This document shows positions 42,890 through 50,262 of a stretch of 64,000 bases of DNA, piece after piece. Numbering within the stretch: position 1 is the first letter of the stretch; every line of letters begins with the position of its first letter. A model generated the notes under the pieces. It searched no databases and was not told where the DNA came from. It saw nothing but the letters and a program-made list of their open reading frames with translations. Position numbers and translations under genes: made by a program. This DNA is from Catellatospora methionotrophica (GTDB taxonomy: Bacteria > Actinomycetota > Actinomycetes > Mycobacteriales > Micromonosporaceae): NCBI RefSeq assembly GCF_011297335.1, contig NZ_JAAOTJ010000012.1, positions 150,302 through 214,301 of the forward strand. Reading direction: 5' to 3'.

Positions 42890-43789
42890 CTAGGCGTGCT
42901 GGGCGAGGAACGCCGCGGTGGCCGTGCGTACGGCGGCGACGCACGCGGCCACCGCGGGGTGCTCGCCCGCGCCGCGCCGGTACGCGATCCTGGTGCGCCG
43001 CCTGGTGTCCAGTGGCACCAGCCGGACGCCCGGCGGTGGCTGCACCGCGCCGAGCTGCGGGACCAGGGCCACCCCCTGACCGGCGGCGACCAGCGCCAGC
43101 ACGGCCGTGAAGTCGTCGGCGTGATGGCGGGCCCGTGGCTGGTGCCCCGCGGCCTGGCAGACCCGCAGCGCGACGGTGTGACACAGGGTGCCCGGCGTGC
43201 CCACGATCCAGTCGGCCTCGCGCGCCGCCCGCACCGGATCGCCGTCGACCGCGAACGCCACGGGCACCGCCAGGTACACGGTCTCGTCGAGCAGCGGGGT
43301 CGAGTCGACGGTCGGGTCGGGCGCGACCGGGGCCAGGTCGTAGTCGTGCAGCAGCGCCACGTCGAGGCTGCGGTCGCGCAGCGCGTCGGGCATGGCCACC
43401 GGGTCCAGCTCGGTGACCATCAGGTCCAGCGCCGGATGGTCGCGGGCGAGCGCGACCAGCGCCGCGGGCAGCAGGGTGCGCACCGCGGTCGGGAACGCGC
43501 CGATGCGCATCGTGCCGTGCAGGCCGGTGCGGGCCGCGGCCAGCGTCGCCGACGCGGCCTCCAGCGCGGCCAGCACGGTCTCGGTGTGCCGCACCAGCGC
43601 GCTGCCCGCCGGGGTGAGCGTCACGCCCCGGCCGGTGCGCTCGATCAGCGGCACACCCGCCTCCCGCTGCAGCGCGGCGAGCTGCTGCGACACCGCCGAG
43701 GGCGAGTAGGTGTGGGCCTGGGCGACCGCCGCGATGGTGCCCAGCCGGTCCAGGTCGCGCAGCAGGCGCAGGCGGCGCACGTCAAGCAT
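42890..43789 (-). CDS. LysR-family transcriptional regulator
   Basis: A 299-residue LTTR. The N-terminal winged helix (LDVRRLRLLRDLDRLGTIAAVAQAHTYSPSAVSQQLAALQREAGVPLIERTGRGVTLTPAG) and the periplasmic-binding-like effector domain (about 90-295) are complete. It is divergent from the DapA-family gene with 70 bp between, the classic arrangement of an LTTR and its target. A TAAGCT box six bases before its ATG indicates leaderless transcription. The effector may be an intermediate of the aldolase pathway. Confidence 0.93.
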   Translation of the reverse strand: MLDVRRLRLLRDLDRLGTIAAVAQAHTYSPSAVSQQLAALQREAGVPLIERTGRGVTLTPAGSALVRHTETVLAALEAASATLAAARTGLHGTMRIGAFPTAVRTLLPAALVALARDHPALDLMVTELDPVAMPDALRDRSLDVALLHDYDLAPVAPDPTVDSTPLLDETVYLAVPVAFAVDGDPVRAAREADWIVGTPGTLCHTVALRVCQAAGHQPRARHHADDFTAVLALVAAGQGVALVPQLGAVQPPPGVRLVPLDTRRRTRIAYRRGAGEHPAVAACVAAVRTATAAFLAQHA

Positions 43790-43828
43790 CAGCTCAGCTT
43801 ACTGGTTGCGTCAGGAATCGGAACTGGT

Positions 43829-43840
43829 CCTTCCGGAAGG
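43829..43840. promoter_or_regulatory. Palindrome between LysR and DapA-family genes
   Basis: CCTTCCGGAAGG is a perfect 12-bp palindrome in the 70-bp divergent gap, 19 bp upstream of the DapA-family start and 39 bp from the LysR start. It is a candidate LysR binding site. Confidence 0.45.
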
Positions 43841-43859
43841 GTTTCGGCAGCATGAGGGC

Positions 43860-44729
43860 ATGACGTTGCATGGCCTCCACCTCCCGCTGATCACCCCGTT
43901 CGAGACCGACGGCACGGTCGCCCTCGGCGCGCTGGAGCGGCTGGCGCACCAGGTGCTCGACGACGGCGCGACCGGCCTCGTCGCGCTCGGCACCACCGGT
44001 GAACCGGGCTCGCTGACCACGGCCGAGAAGCAGGCCGTCGTGCAGACCGTGGCCCGGGTGTGCCGGGAGCGGTCCGCTCCGCTGACCGTCGGCGCGGCCA
44101 CCGCCGACGCCCTCGCCGAGCTGGCCGACCGCACCGAGGCGGTCGCGGCGCTGACCGTGGTGCCGCCGTTCGTGCGCCCCGGCGAGGCGGGCGTGCTCGC
44201 CCACTTCGCCCGGCTGGCCGCTGCGAGCCCGGTGCCGCTGATCGTCTACGACATCCCGTACCGCACCGGCCAGTACCTGACCGCGGGCGCACTGCGCGGC
44301 CTGGCCGCCATCCCGAACGTCGCCGGGGTCAAGTACGCCGGAGGCGGGATCAACGAGGACACCATCGCGCTGATGGCCGATGCTCCGGCGGGCTTCGCGG
44401 TGCTCGGCGGCGACGACACGTTCATCTCGCCGCTGCTGGCGCTCGGCGCACACGGCGGCATCCTGTCCTCGGCACACCTGGCCACCGCGCAGTTCGCCGA
44501 GCTGATCCGGCTGTGGCAGGCCGGGGACGCGACCGCCGCCCGCGCACTGGGCCACCGGCTCGCGCCACTGTCCAAGTCGCTGTTCGCCGAGCCCAACCCG
44601 ACGGTGGTCAAGGCCGCGCTGCACGCCCAGGGCCGCATCCCCACCCCGGGCGTACGCCTGCCGCTGCTCGACGCCCACCCCGACAGCACCGCCGCCGCCC
44701 TCAAGCAGCTCGCCGAGGTCGGCGGCTGA
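43860..44729 (+). CDS. Dihydrodipicolinate synthase (DapA)-family lyase
   Basis: A 289-residue class I aldolase of the DapA/N-acetylneuraminate lyase family: LGTTGEPGSLT (the GTTGE phosphate-type loop), Tyr130 in IVYDIPYRTGQ, and the Schiff-base Lys158 in AGVKYAGG. These are the key residues, so it should be active. The shortened N-terminus and its own LysR regulator suggest a specialised catabolic aldolase (keto-acid, sialic-acid or hydroxyproline type) rather than the housekeeping lysine enzyme; the substrate is not decided. Start ATG 43860; the nearby ATG at 43852 runs into a stop after two codons. Confidence 0.88.
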   Translation: MTLHGLHLPLITPFETDGTVALGALERLAHQVLDDGATGLVALGTTGEPGSLTTAEKQAVVQTVARVCRERSAPLTVGAATADALAELADRTEAVAALTVVPPFVRPGEAGVLAHFARLAAASPVPLIVYDIPYRTGQYLTAGALRGLAAIPNVAGVKYAGGGINEDTIALMADAPAGFAVLGGDDTFISPLLALGAHGGILSSAHLATAQFAELIRLWQAGDATAARALGHRLAPLSKSLFAEPNPTVVKAALHAQGRIPTPGVRLPLLDAHPDSTAAALKQLAEVGG

Positions 44730-44737
44730 CAGCGCAC

Positions 44738-44769
44738 GGCTTCCCGCATCCGGACGGGCGCGGGAAGCC
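44738..44769 (+). terminator. Terminator after the DapA-family gene
   Basis: GGCTTCCCGC (44738-44747) pairs perfectly with GCGGGAAGCC (44760-44769) around 12 nt. It ends 2 bp before the -10-like box of the next gene. Confidence 0.75.
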
Positions 44770-44784
44770 CCTAAGCTGATCCGC

Positions 44785-45165
44785 GTGACCCCTGCCGAGC
44801 AGTTCGCCCGCGCCAAATACGTCAGCCTGACGACCTACCGCAAGGACGGCACGCCCGTCGCCACCCCGGTCTGGCTGGCAGTCGACGGCGGCGAGCTGTT
44901 CATCGTGTCCGATGCCGACGCGTGGAAGGTCAAGCGCATCCGCCGCACGAGCCGGGTCTCCCTGACCCCCTGCGACGTCCGGGGCCGCGTCGCGTCCGGC
45001 GCCGTACCCGTGGAAGGCAGCGCCCGGGTCCTCGACGACGCCGGGACGGCGCGCGTACGCGCGCTGATCGCCCGCAAGTACCTGCTGTCCCGGCTCGGCA
45101 ACTGGGCCGCGCGCGTCCTGCGTATGCCGAAGAAACCGGTCGTCGGCATCATCGTGACCTTCTGA
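44785..45165 (+). CDS. PPOX-class F420-dependent flavoenzyme
   Basis: A 126-residue split-barrel protein: FARAKYVSLTTYRKDGTPVATPVWLAVDGGELFIVSDADAWKVKRIRRTSRVSLTPCDVRGR, the pyridoxamine-phosphate-oxidase fold used by small F420- or FMN-binding reductases in actinobacteria. A partner substrate cannot be named. The GTG start has TAAGCT (44772-44777) seven bases upstream, a leaderless promoter. Confidence 0.9.
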   Translation: MTPAEQFARAKYVSLTTYRKDGTPVATPVWLAVDGGELFIVSDADAWKVKRIRRTSRVSLTPCDVRGRVASGAVPVEGSARVLDDAGTARVRALIARKYLLSRLGNWAARVLRMPKKPVVGIIVTF

Positions 45166-45171
45166 GCGGGC

Positions 45172-45609
45172 TCAGGCGGTGCCGAACTGCCACTCCAGGC
45201 CGGGGATCTGCGTCCCCGCCTCGGCCATGATCGCCTCGACCTGCTCACGGCCCGCCGCCGACGGGACGGTGACCACGGCGAACTGCCGCTGCGGCGGGGC
45301 CTCGACGTAACCGCCCGCCGCCTCGAACGCCTTGGCCAGCCACGCCATCGCGTGGTCGTCCAGCGGCGGGTCGGCGTACACCTGCACGCAGTCGTTCGGG
45401 CCGCGGCGCACCACCTGGAAGCCGCTGGCCTGCAGCACCAGCACGTCACCGGCGGCCGCGCCCATGACCAGGCCTGGGCTGCCCAGCAGCTCGGCCAGCC
45501 CGCCCGGCAGCGCCCTGGCGGGCAGCACCTCCGTGATGAGCTGCCCGTCGGGCTCGGTGACGGTGAGCCGGACGTGGCCGTACTGGTCGGCGTCGTTTGC
45601 CTCGGTCAT
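45172..45609 (-). CDS. Hypothetical protein
   Basis: A 145-residue soluble protein (MTEANDADQYGHVRLTVTEPDGQLITEVLPARAL...PGLEWQFGTA). It alternates strands and helices and has GDVLVLQASGFQVVRRGPNDCVQVYA in the middle, which resembles DUF4265-type proteins, but I am not certain. The ATG at 45609 is preceded by CATGAT seven bases upstream; the frame is open to 45699. It ends convergently 7 bp from the flavoenzyme stop. Confidence 0.72.
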   Translation of the reverse strand: MTEANDADQYGHVRLTVTEPDGQLITEVLPARALPGGLAELLGSPGLVMGAAAGDVLVLQASGFQVVRRGPNDCVQVYADPPLDDHAMAWLAKAFEAAGGYVEAPPQRQFAVVTVPSAAGREQVEAIMAEAGTQIPGLEWQFGTA

Positions 45610-45722
45610 GGGCGAGATCATGCCAGCCGCCCGCCCCGGCGGGTAACCCCCGATCGCTGCAGCTTCCTGCACCCACCCTGCGGCACAACCTTTCCACAAC
45701 CCGGCTTTCCTACCGTGCGGCC

Positions 45723-46157
45723 ATGACTCGTATCGCGCGCTGGCTCAGCGCCTCAGCCCTGGCTCTCCTCGCGATGATCGTGCTGCTGCCGCAGCCCGCG
45801 TCCGCGGCGGGCAGCACGCCGTGCGGACCGCAGTGCGTGGCCATCAACCGCGACGCGGTCTGCTGGGAGAAGGAGTGGTGCGCCGTGCAGCTCGTGGTCA
45901 AGGGCACCCCGGCCGGGTCGGGGGCGGTGCTGCGATACCGCACCGCCGACGGGACCGCCGTCGCACCCGGTGACTATGTCGCGGTGCCGTCCGCGGAGAT
46001 CTCGCTGCCCGCCGGAGGCTCGACCCATCTGCGGGTGTTCGTGGCCGGTGACGCGGCGCGCGAGCGCGACGAGGCGTTCGCCGTGGAGTTCCTCGACGGG
46101 GACGGCCGGGTCCTGGCCACGTCGACGGTGACCGTGCGCGACCCGGCCGCGTACTGA
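45723..46157 (+). CDS. Secreted Calx-beta-like domain protein
   Basis: A 144-residue exported protein: signal peptide (about 1-28, ending PASAAGS), a short Cys-rich segment (CGPQCVAINRDAVCWEKEWCAVQ, four Cys, probably two disulfides), then a Calx-beta-like domain (about 62-140, YRTADGTAVAPGDYVAVPSAEISLPAG and ARERDEAFAVEFLDGDGRVLATSTVTVRD). Calx-beta domains bind calcium and often mediate adhesion; a single-domain secreted form is unusual. A TACCGT box lies six bases before the ATG. It ends convergently 9 bp from the SARP gene stop. Confidence 0.82.
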   Translation: MTRIARWLSASALALLAMIVLLPQPASAAGSTPCGPQCVAINRDAVCWEKEWCAVQLVVKGTPAGSGAVLRYRTADGTAVAPGDYVAVPSAEISLPAGGSTHLRVFVAGDAARERDEAFAVEFLDGDGRVLATSTVTVRDPAAY

Positions 46158-46166
46158 CGGCCGCGC

Positions 46167-49100
46167 TCAGGCGAGGGTGTCGGCCAGCGCGTCCGCCTCA
46201 GCGGGCGCGTTGGCCTTGCGGAACAGGTCGACGGCCAGCTCCCACTGCGTGCGTGCCTCGGCCGGGTCGCCGCCGCGGTGGGCGAGCTCGCCCAGGTCGC
46301 GGGCGATGCGGGCGGCCTCGAAGTGGTCCGGGGCGAGGCCGCGCAGGGTCTGCGCCAGGCGCAGGTAACCGGCGGCGGCGACCGGGTCGTCGCGTTGCAG
46401 GTGGGTGCGGCCGAGGTTGGCCAGCGCGCACGCCTCCAGGTGCCGGTCGGCGATCTCGCGGCTGAGTTCCAGCGCCCGGCCGAACTCGTCCAGCGCGGCC
46501 CGGTGGTCGCCGCCGCGCAGGTGCACGGTGCCGATGGTGTTGCGGGTGTCGGCCTCGTGGCGGCGGTCGCCGCGGTGCCTGCGTACCGCCAGGGCCTGGC
46601 GCAGGTGGTTGAGCGCGGCGTCGAGGTCGCCCAGGGCCGCGTGGGCCTGGCCCAGGCCGCTCAGGGCCGCCGCCTCCAGCCGGGCGTTGCCCAGCTCCCG
46701 GGCGGCTGGCAGGGCGCGGGCCAGGTATTGCAGGCTCAGCTCCGCGCGTCCCATCCGGACGTACGCGTCGCCGATGTTGTTGAGCCCCAGCGCCACCCCG
46801 AGCGCGTTGCCGCGCGCCGTGTGCAGGGCCAGGGCCTGCTGGTACGCCTCCACCGCCTCGTCATGGCGGCGCAGCCCCGCATGGGCCACGGCGATGTTGT
46901 TGTGCACGTGGCCCTCGCCGCGCGCGTCCCCGCACCGGCGGGTCAGCGCCAGCGCCGCCTGGAGCACGTCGAGGGCCTCGTCGAAACGCCGCGTCATGAT
47001 CAGGGCCACGCCCAGGCCGCTGCGCATCAGCCCCTCCGCGCCGGGGTCGTGGCAGCGCGCCGCGGCGGCGACCCCCCAGCGGCACAGCTCGACCCGCTCG
47101 GCCCAGTGCCCGCGCGAGTCGAAGAACCCCGTCAGCAGATACGTGAGCTGCCAGGCTGTGGCGTCGTGCCCGTGCTCGGCGGCATACCGCACGACGGCCT
47201 GCATCCCGGCGCGCTCGCCGTCGAGGAACGCCAGCGCGGCAGCCGGGTCGTCGCCGAACGGCAGCCGCGCCGGAGGGAACCGGGGTGCCGCCCGCACCCG
47301 GTCGCGGCCCGGATCGACGAGCCGGTTCGCGGCGTCGGCGACGGCCAGGTGCCAGTCGAGCAGCCGGTCGACTGCCTCGGCGCGGGCCTCGGCGGTCTCG
47401 TCGGCGTCCGCGCACTCGCGGGCGTACAGCCGCAGCAGGTCATGGCAGCGGTAGCGGTCCGGGCCGACCTCGGCGAGCAGGTGCGCCGACACCAGCTCGG
47501 CAAGCACCCGCCGCGCGGCGGGCAGCGCCAGGTCCACCACGGCGGCGGCGAGGTCGCCGGTGAACGTGGCCCCCGGATGCAGGCCGAGCAGCCGGAACAG
47601 CCGGGCCGCCGGAGCGGGCAGCGCCCGGTACGCCGAACCGAACACCGTACGCACGCCGCGGCTGTCACCCGGCACCGACAGCTCGTCGAGGCGGTCGTCG
47701 TGGACCAGTTCCGCGGCCAGCTCGGCCAGCGGGCGGCCCGGGCGGGCGGCGAGCTTCGCGGCGGCGATCCGCAGCGCCAGCGGCATACCGCCGCACAACT
47801 CGGCCAGCGCGACGGCGGCGGCCTGCTCGCGGTCGACGCGGGCCCGGCCGAGCACCCGGGCCAGCAGCGCGACGGCCGCGTGCCGGTCGAGGGCGTCGAG
47901 AGCCACGGCGTGCACCGCGTGGTGGACGGCCAGCGGGGTCGGGCGGCTGCGGCTGGTCACCAGCAGCAGGCTCGCCGCGTTCGGCGGCACCAGCGGCAGC
48001 ACCTGGTCGGGTCCGGCCGCGTCGTCGAGCACGACCAGCACGCGGCGCTCGCTCAGCAGCGTCCGGTAGAGCGCGGAGCGGGCGGCGGTGTCGGCGGGGA
48101 TGCGCCCGGCGGGCACACCGAGGCTGACCAGCACCTGGGCCAGCGCCTGCGCGGCGGGCAGCGCGGTCGCGGGGTCGTGGCCGCCGAGGTCGACGTACAG
48201 CTGGCCGTCGGGGAACCGGGGCACGGCCGTGTGCGCCCAGCGTACGGCGAGCGCGGTCTTGCCCATGCCACCGGGACCGGCCACGAAGCCGATACGCGGC
48301 TCGGGGCCCTCGTGTTCCATCAGCTGATCCAGTGCCGACAGTTCCTCGTCCCGGCCCGTGAAGTGCCCGGCAGCCGCAGGCAGCTCCGCAGGCACAGGCT
48401 CGACGCCGCGCGCGAGCTGCCCGCCGGGCACAGCCGTCGCCGAAGCCGACGGCAGCACGGAGCCGGCCGGGCCCCGCAGTGCCGGATCCTCGCGCAGGAT
48501 CGCGGTGTGCAGTCGCTGCAGGTCCGGGCTGGGATCGGCGCCCAGCTCGTCGGCGAGGTACGCGCGCAGCCGCCGGTAGGCGTCCAGCGCCTCGGCGGGC
48601 CGCCCGCACCGGTACAGAGCCAGCATGGACAGTCCGACCAGGCGCTCGCGGTGCGGGTGGGTGACCAGGAGCCGGTCCAGCTCGCCGGTCGCGGTGCGGT
48701 GGTGGCCCAGCCGCAGCTCGGCCTCCCACAGGTCCTCCTCGGCGCACAGCCGCACCTCGTCGAGCCGGGCCGCCTCGGCGGCCGCCCAGCCCGTCGGCTC
48801 GCCGTCGGCCAGCGCGTCACCGCGCCACAACGCGAGCCCTTCGCGCAGCTCGCGGGCCGCCGCCTCGGGCGCGCCGTCGGCGAGGTGGTGGCGGGCGGCG
48901 GCCACCATGGACTCGAACAGGTGCGCGTCGACCGCCAGCGCGGGGATGTCGAGCAGGTAACCGGCATGCCGGGTGTGCAGGGCCGCGGGCAGGCCGCAGG
49001 CGTCCAGCGCCTGGCGCACCCGCGCGATGTGGCTGTGCAGCGTCTTGACCGCGGTGCGCGGCGGGTCCCAGCCCCACAGCGCGTCGATGAGGCGCGACTG

Positions 49101-49274
49101 GTGCACGACGGTGCCCGCGTGTACGGCCAGCACCGCGAGCAGGACCCGCTGGCGCGCTCCGGACAGCGCGGCCGGGCCGTCCCGACCCGCCGCCTCGATC
49201 GGACCGAGGATGCGTACCCCGGTCTCGCGCGCGAGCGGAGTAGCGGTCGGCGGGCGGGTGCCGGTGGCGTCCAT
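46167..49274 (-). CDS. AfsR/SARP-family regulator (BTAD, NB-ARC, TPR)
   Basis: A 1035-residue regulator. Order: OmpR-like winged helix (about 18-100, VRILGPIEAAGRDGPAALSGARQRVLLAVLAVHAG), BTAD (about 105-270), a linker, NB-ARC ATPase (about 310-570; Walker A GPGGMGKT 333-340, Walker B RVLVVLDDAAG, later GMPLALRIAAAKLAARP), and TPR repeats (about 690-1035, e.g. RHDEAVEAYQQALALHTARGNALGVALGLNNIGDAYVRMG). The full-length AfsR layout occurs in pleiotropic regulators of secondary metabolism. No biosynthetic cluster lies in the window, so its targets are elsewhere. Start ATG 49274 has GGAGG. The 305 bp upstream (49275-49579) show nothing I can support. Confidence 0.94.
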   Translation of the reverse strand: MDATGTRPPTATPLARETGVRILGPIEAAGRDGPAALSGARQRVLLAVLAVHAGTVVHQSRLIDALWGWDPPRTAVKTLHSHIARVRQALDACGLPAALHTRHAGYLLDIPALAVDAHLFESMVAAARHHLADGAPEAAARELREGLALWRGDALADGEPTGWAAAEAARLDEVRLCAEEDLWEAELRLGHHRTATGELDRLLVTHPHRERLVGLSMLALYRCGRPAEALDAYRRLRAYLADELGADPSPDLQRLHTAILREDPALRGPAGSVLPSASATAVPGGQLARGVEPVPAELPAAAGHFTGRDEELSALDQLMEHEGPEPRIGFVAGPGGMGKTALAVRWAHTAVPRFPDGQLYVDLGGHDPATALPAAQALAQVLVSLGVPAGRIPADTAARSALYRTLLSERRVLVVLDDAAGPDQVLPLVPPNAASLLLVTSRSRPTPLAVHHAVHAVALDALDRHAAVALLARVLGRARVDREQAAAVALAELCGGMPLALRIAAAKLAARPGRPLAELAAELVHDDRLDELSVPGDSRGVRTVFGSAYRALPAPAARLFRLLGLHPGATFTGDLAAAVVDLALPAARRVLAELVSAHLLAEVGPDRYRCHDLLRLYARECADADETAEARAEAVDRLLDWHLAVADAANRLVDPGRDRVRAAPRFPPARLPFGDDPAAALAFLDGERAGMQAVVRYAAEHGHDATAWQLTYLLTGFFDSRGHWAERVELCRWGVAAAARCHDPGAEGLMRSGLGVALIMTRRFDEALDVLQAALALTRRCGDARGEGHVHNNIAVAHAGLRRHDEAVEAYQQALALHTARGNALGVALGLNNIGDAYVRMGRAELSLQYLARALPAARELGNARLEAAALSGLGQAHAALGDLDAALNHLRQALAVRRHRGDRRHEADTRNTIGTVHLRGGDHRAALDEFGRALELSREIADRHLEACALANLGRTHLQRDDPVAAAGYLRLAQTLRGLAPDHFEAARIARDLGELAHRGGDPAEARTQWELAVDLFRKANAPAEADALADTLA

Positions 49275-49579
49275 GGCGGCCTCCGTTCCGTCGCGACACC
49301 GTCCGGGCACTGTGCGGCGTCACGTCGCCCCCAGGTTGGCAAAGCACCCGGCGCGACGGCTGCGGTCTGTCGCCATACCGTCGGTTGCGCACCGGCCCGC
49401 GACGTCAGGCGGCGAATCCAACACGATGGCCTCCATGAGCACCGCAGTCCTGCGCTGCAAGTGCGGGCAGCGTGGCAGAGCGCGGCAGCGGTGCACATCC
49501 ACCGCTGGCGGCCGTGACACACGACGCATGGCCTGGGGGGTCCACCACCCGGCGGGCGAGTCCACCAGTCGGCGGAGTG

Positions 49580-49996
49580 TCAGCCCGGCGGCGGTTCGCC
49601 GGTGTCGTGCTCGACGTGGTCGACGCCGTCCAGGGGCTGGGCCGCTGCCACGAAGCCGTCCGCGTCGGCGCCCGCGGCGAGGGTGACCATGAAGGACTCG
49701 GGCAGGTCGGCGGCGCTGAGCGAGCCGACCAGCTCACCCGACTCCCGGTACGCCTCCCGGAACCGGGCCAGCGCCTGCTCGCGGGACTCGAACGTGAACG
49801 ACGCGACCTCCGGCCGCGCCTTGAGCCAGGACTCGACGGCGGTGCGCTGCGGCCCCGTGACGTCCATGACCAGCTCCAGCCGTATCGCCGCCGCCTGCGG
49901 CGCGGGCCGTGGTTCCGGCGTCCCGTTCGCGGACGTGCCACACCCCGCCACCGCGAGCAGCGCGGCGACGAGGACCGCCACCCAGCGTGATCCCAC
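49580..49996 (-). CDS. Lipoprotein resembling the FtsX extracellular domain
   Basis: A 138-residue lipoprotein. The lipobox LAVAGC (Cys19) ends a short signal peptide. The mature part reads AIRLELVMDVTGPQRTAVESWLKARPEVASFTFESREQALARFREAYRESGELVGSLSAADLPESFMVTL, matching the extracellular domain of the divisome protein FtsX, including the AADLPESF motif. No FtsX membrane segments or FtsE gene are present, so this is a free-standing version. FtsX's ectodomain activates peptidoglycan hydrolases in relatives; this protein may act similarly or compete. A TAGACT box six bases before the GTG indicates a leaderless promoter. Confidence 0.75.
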   Translation of the reverse strand: MGSRWVAVLVAALLAVAGCGTSANGTPEPRPAPQAAAIRLELVMDVTGPQRTAVESWLKARPEVASFTFESREQALARFREAYRESGELVGSLSAADLPESFMVTLAAGADADGFVAAAQPLDGVDHVEHDTGEPPPG

Positions 49997-50147
49997 CGCC
50001 GCAGTCTACGTCCCCACGACCGTCCACATCGACTCCTCTCACTCATCCGAGCCACCTGACCGGGACCACCTGACCCAAACCACCACCCCGCCCCACCCGC
50101 GCCCCGCCCCGCGCGTCCGCGCCCCGCCTGCGGCCCCGCCCGATCCG

Positions 50148-50206
50148 CAACTCTTAAAGACTTGCGGCCTCCGAGTCATTCGGAGGCCGCAAGTCTTTAA
50201 GAGTTG
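50148..50206. repeat. Long perfect inverted repeat, family A copy 2 (likely terminator)
   Basis: Arms 50148-50174 and 50180-50206 are perfectly complementary over 27 bp around GTCAT. The sequence matches copy 1 at 16807-16865 except for two positions, each changed in both arms so that pairing is kept. It lies 57 bp beyond the HelR-like stop in its reading direction. Confidence 0.85.
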
Positions 50207-50262
50207 TCGCGGGAAGGGGCCGGAGCCCGGCGGCGGGGCCGGGCCTGAGGGGTGGGGTGGGG

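Noticed and set aside
41409..49274. Secondary-metabolite cluster built on SnoaL-like and SARP genes
   Set aside because: No synthase, synthetase or tailoring set is present; the two genes are 4 kb apart with unrelated genes between.
46278..49517. Long open frame (over 1000 codons) antisense to the SARP regulator
   Set aside because: Typical shadow of strong third-position G/C; low-complexity Arg/Gly/Gln/Val translation, no domain, and it lies wholly over a well-supported gene. The same applies to the long antisense frames over the 30.5-33.2 kb and 35-37 kb genes and the +3/-2 frames elsewhere.
49437..49579. Short Cys-containing frame upstream of the FtsX-like lipoprotein gene
   Set aside because: Only the first ~12 residues look protein-like; the rest is Arg-rich low-complexity sequence with no ribosome site.
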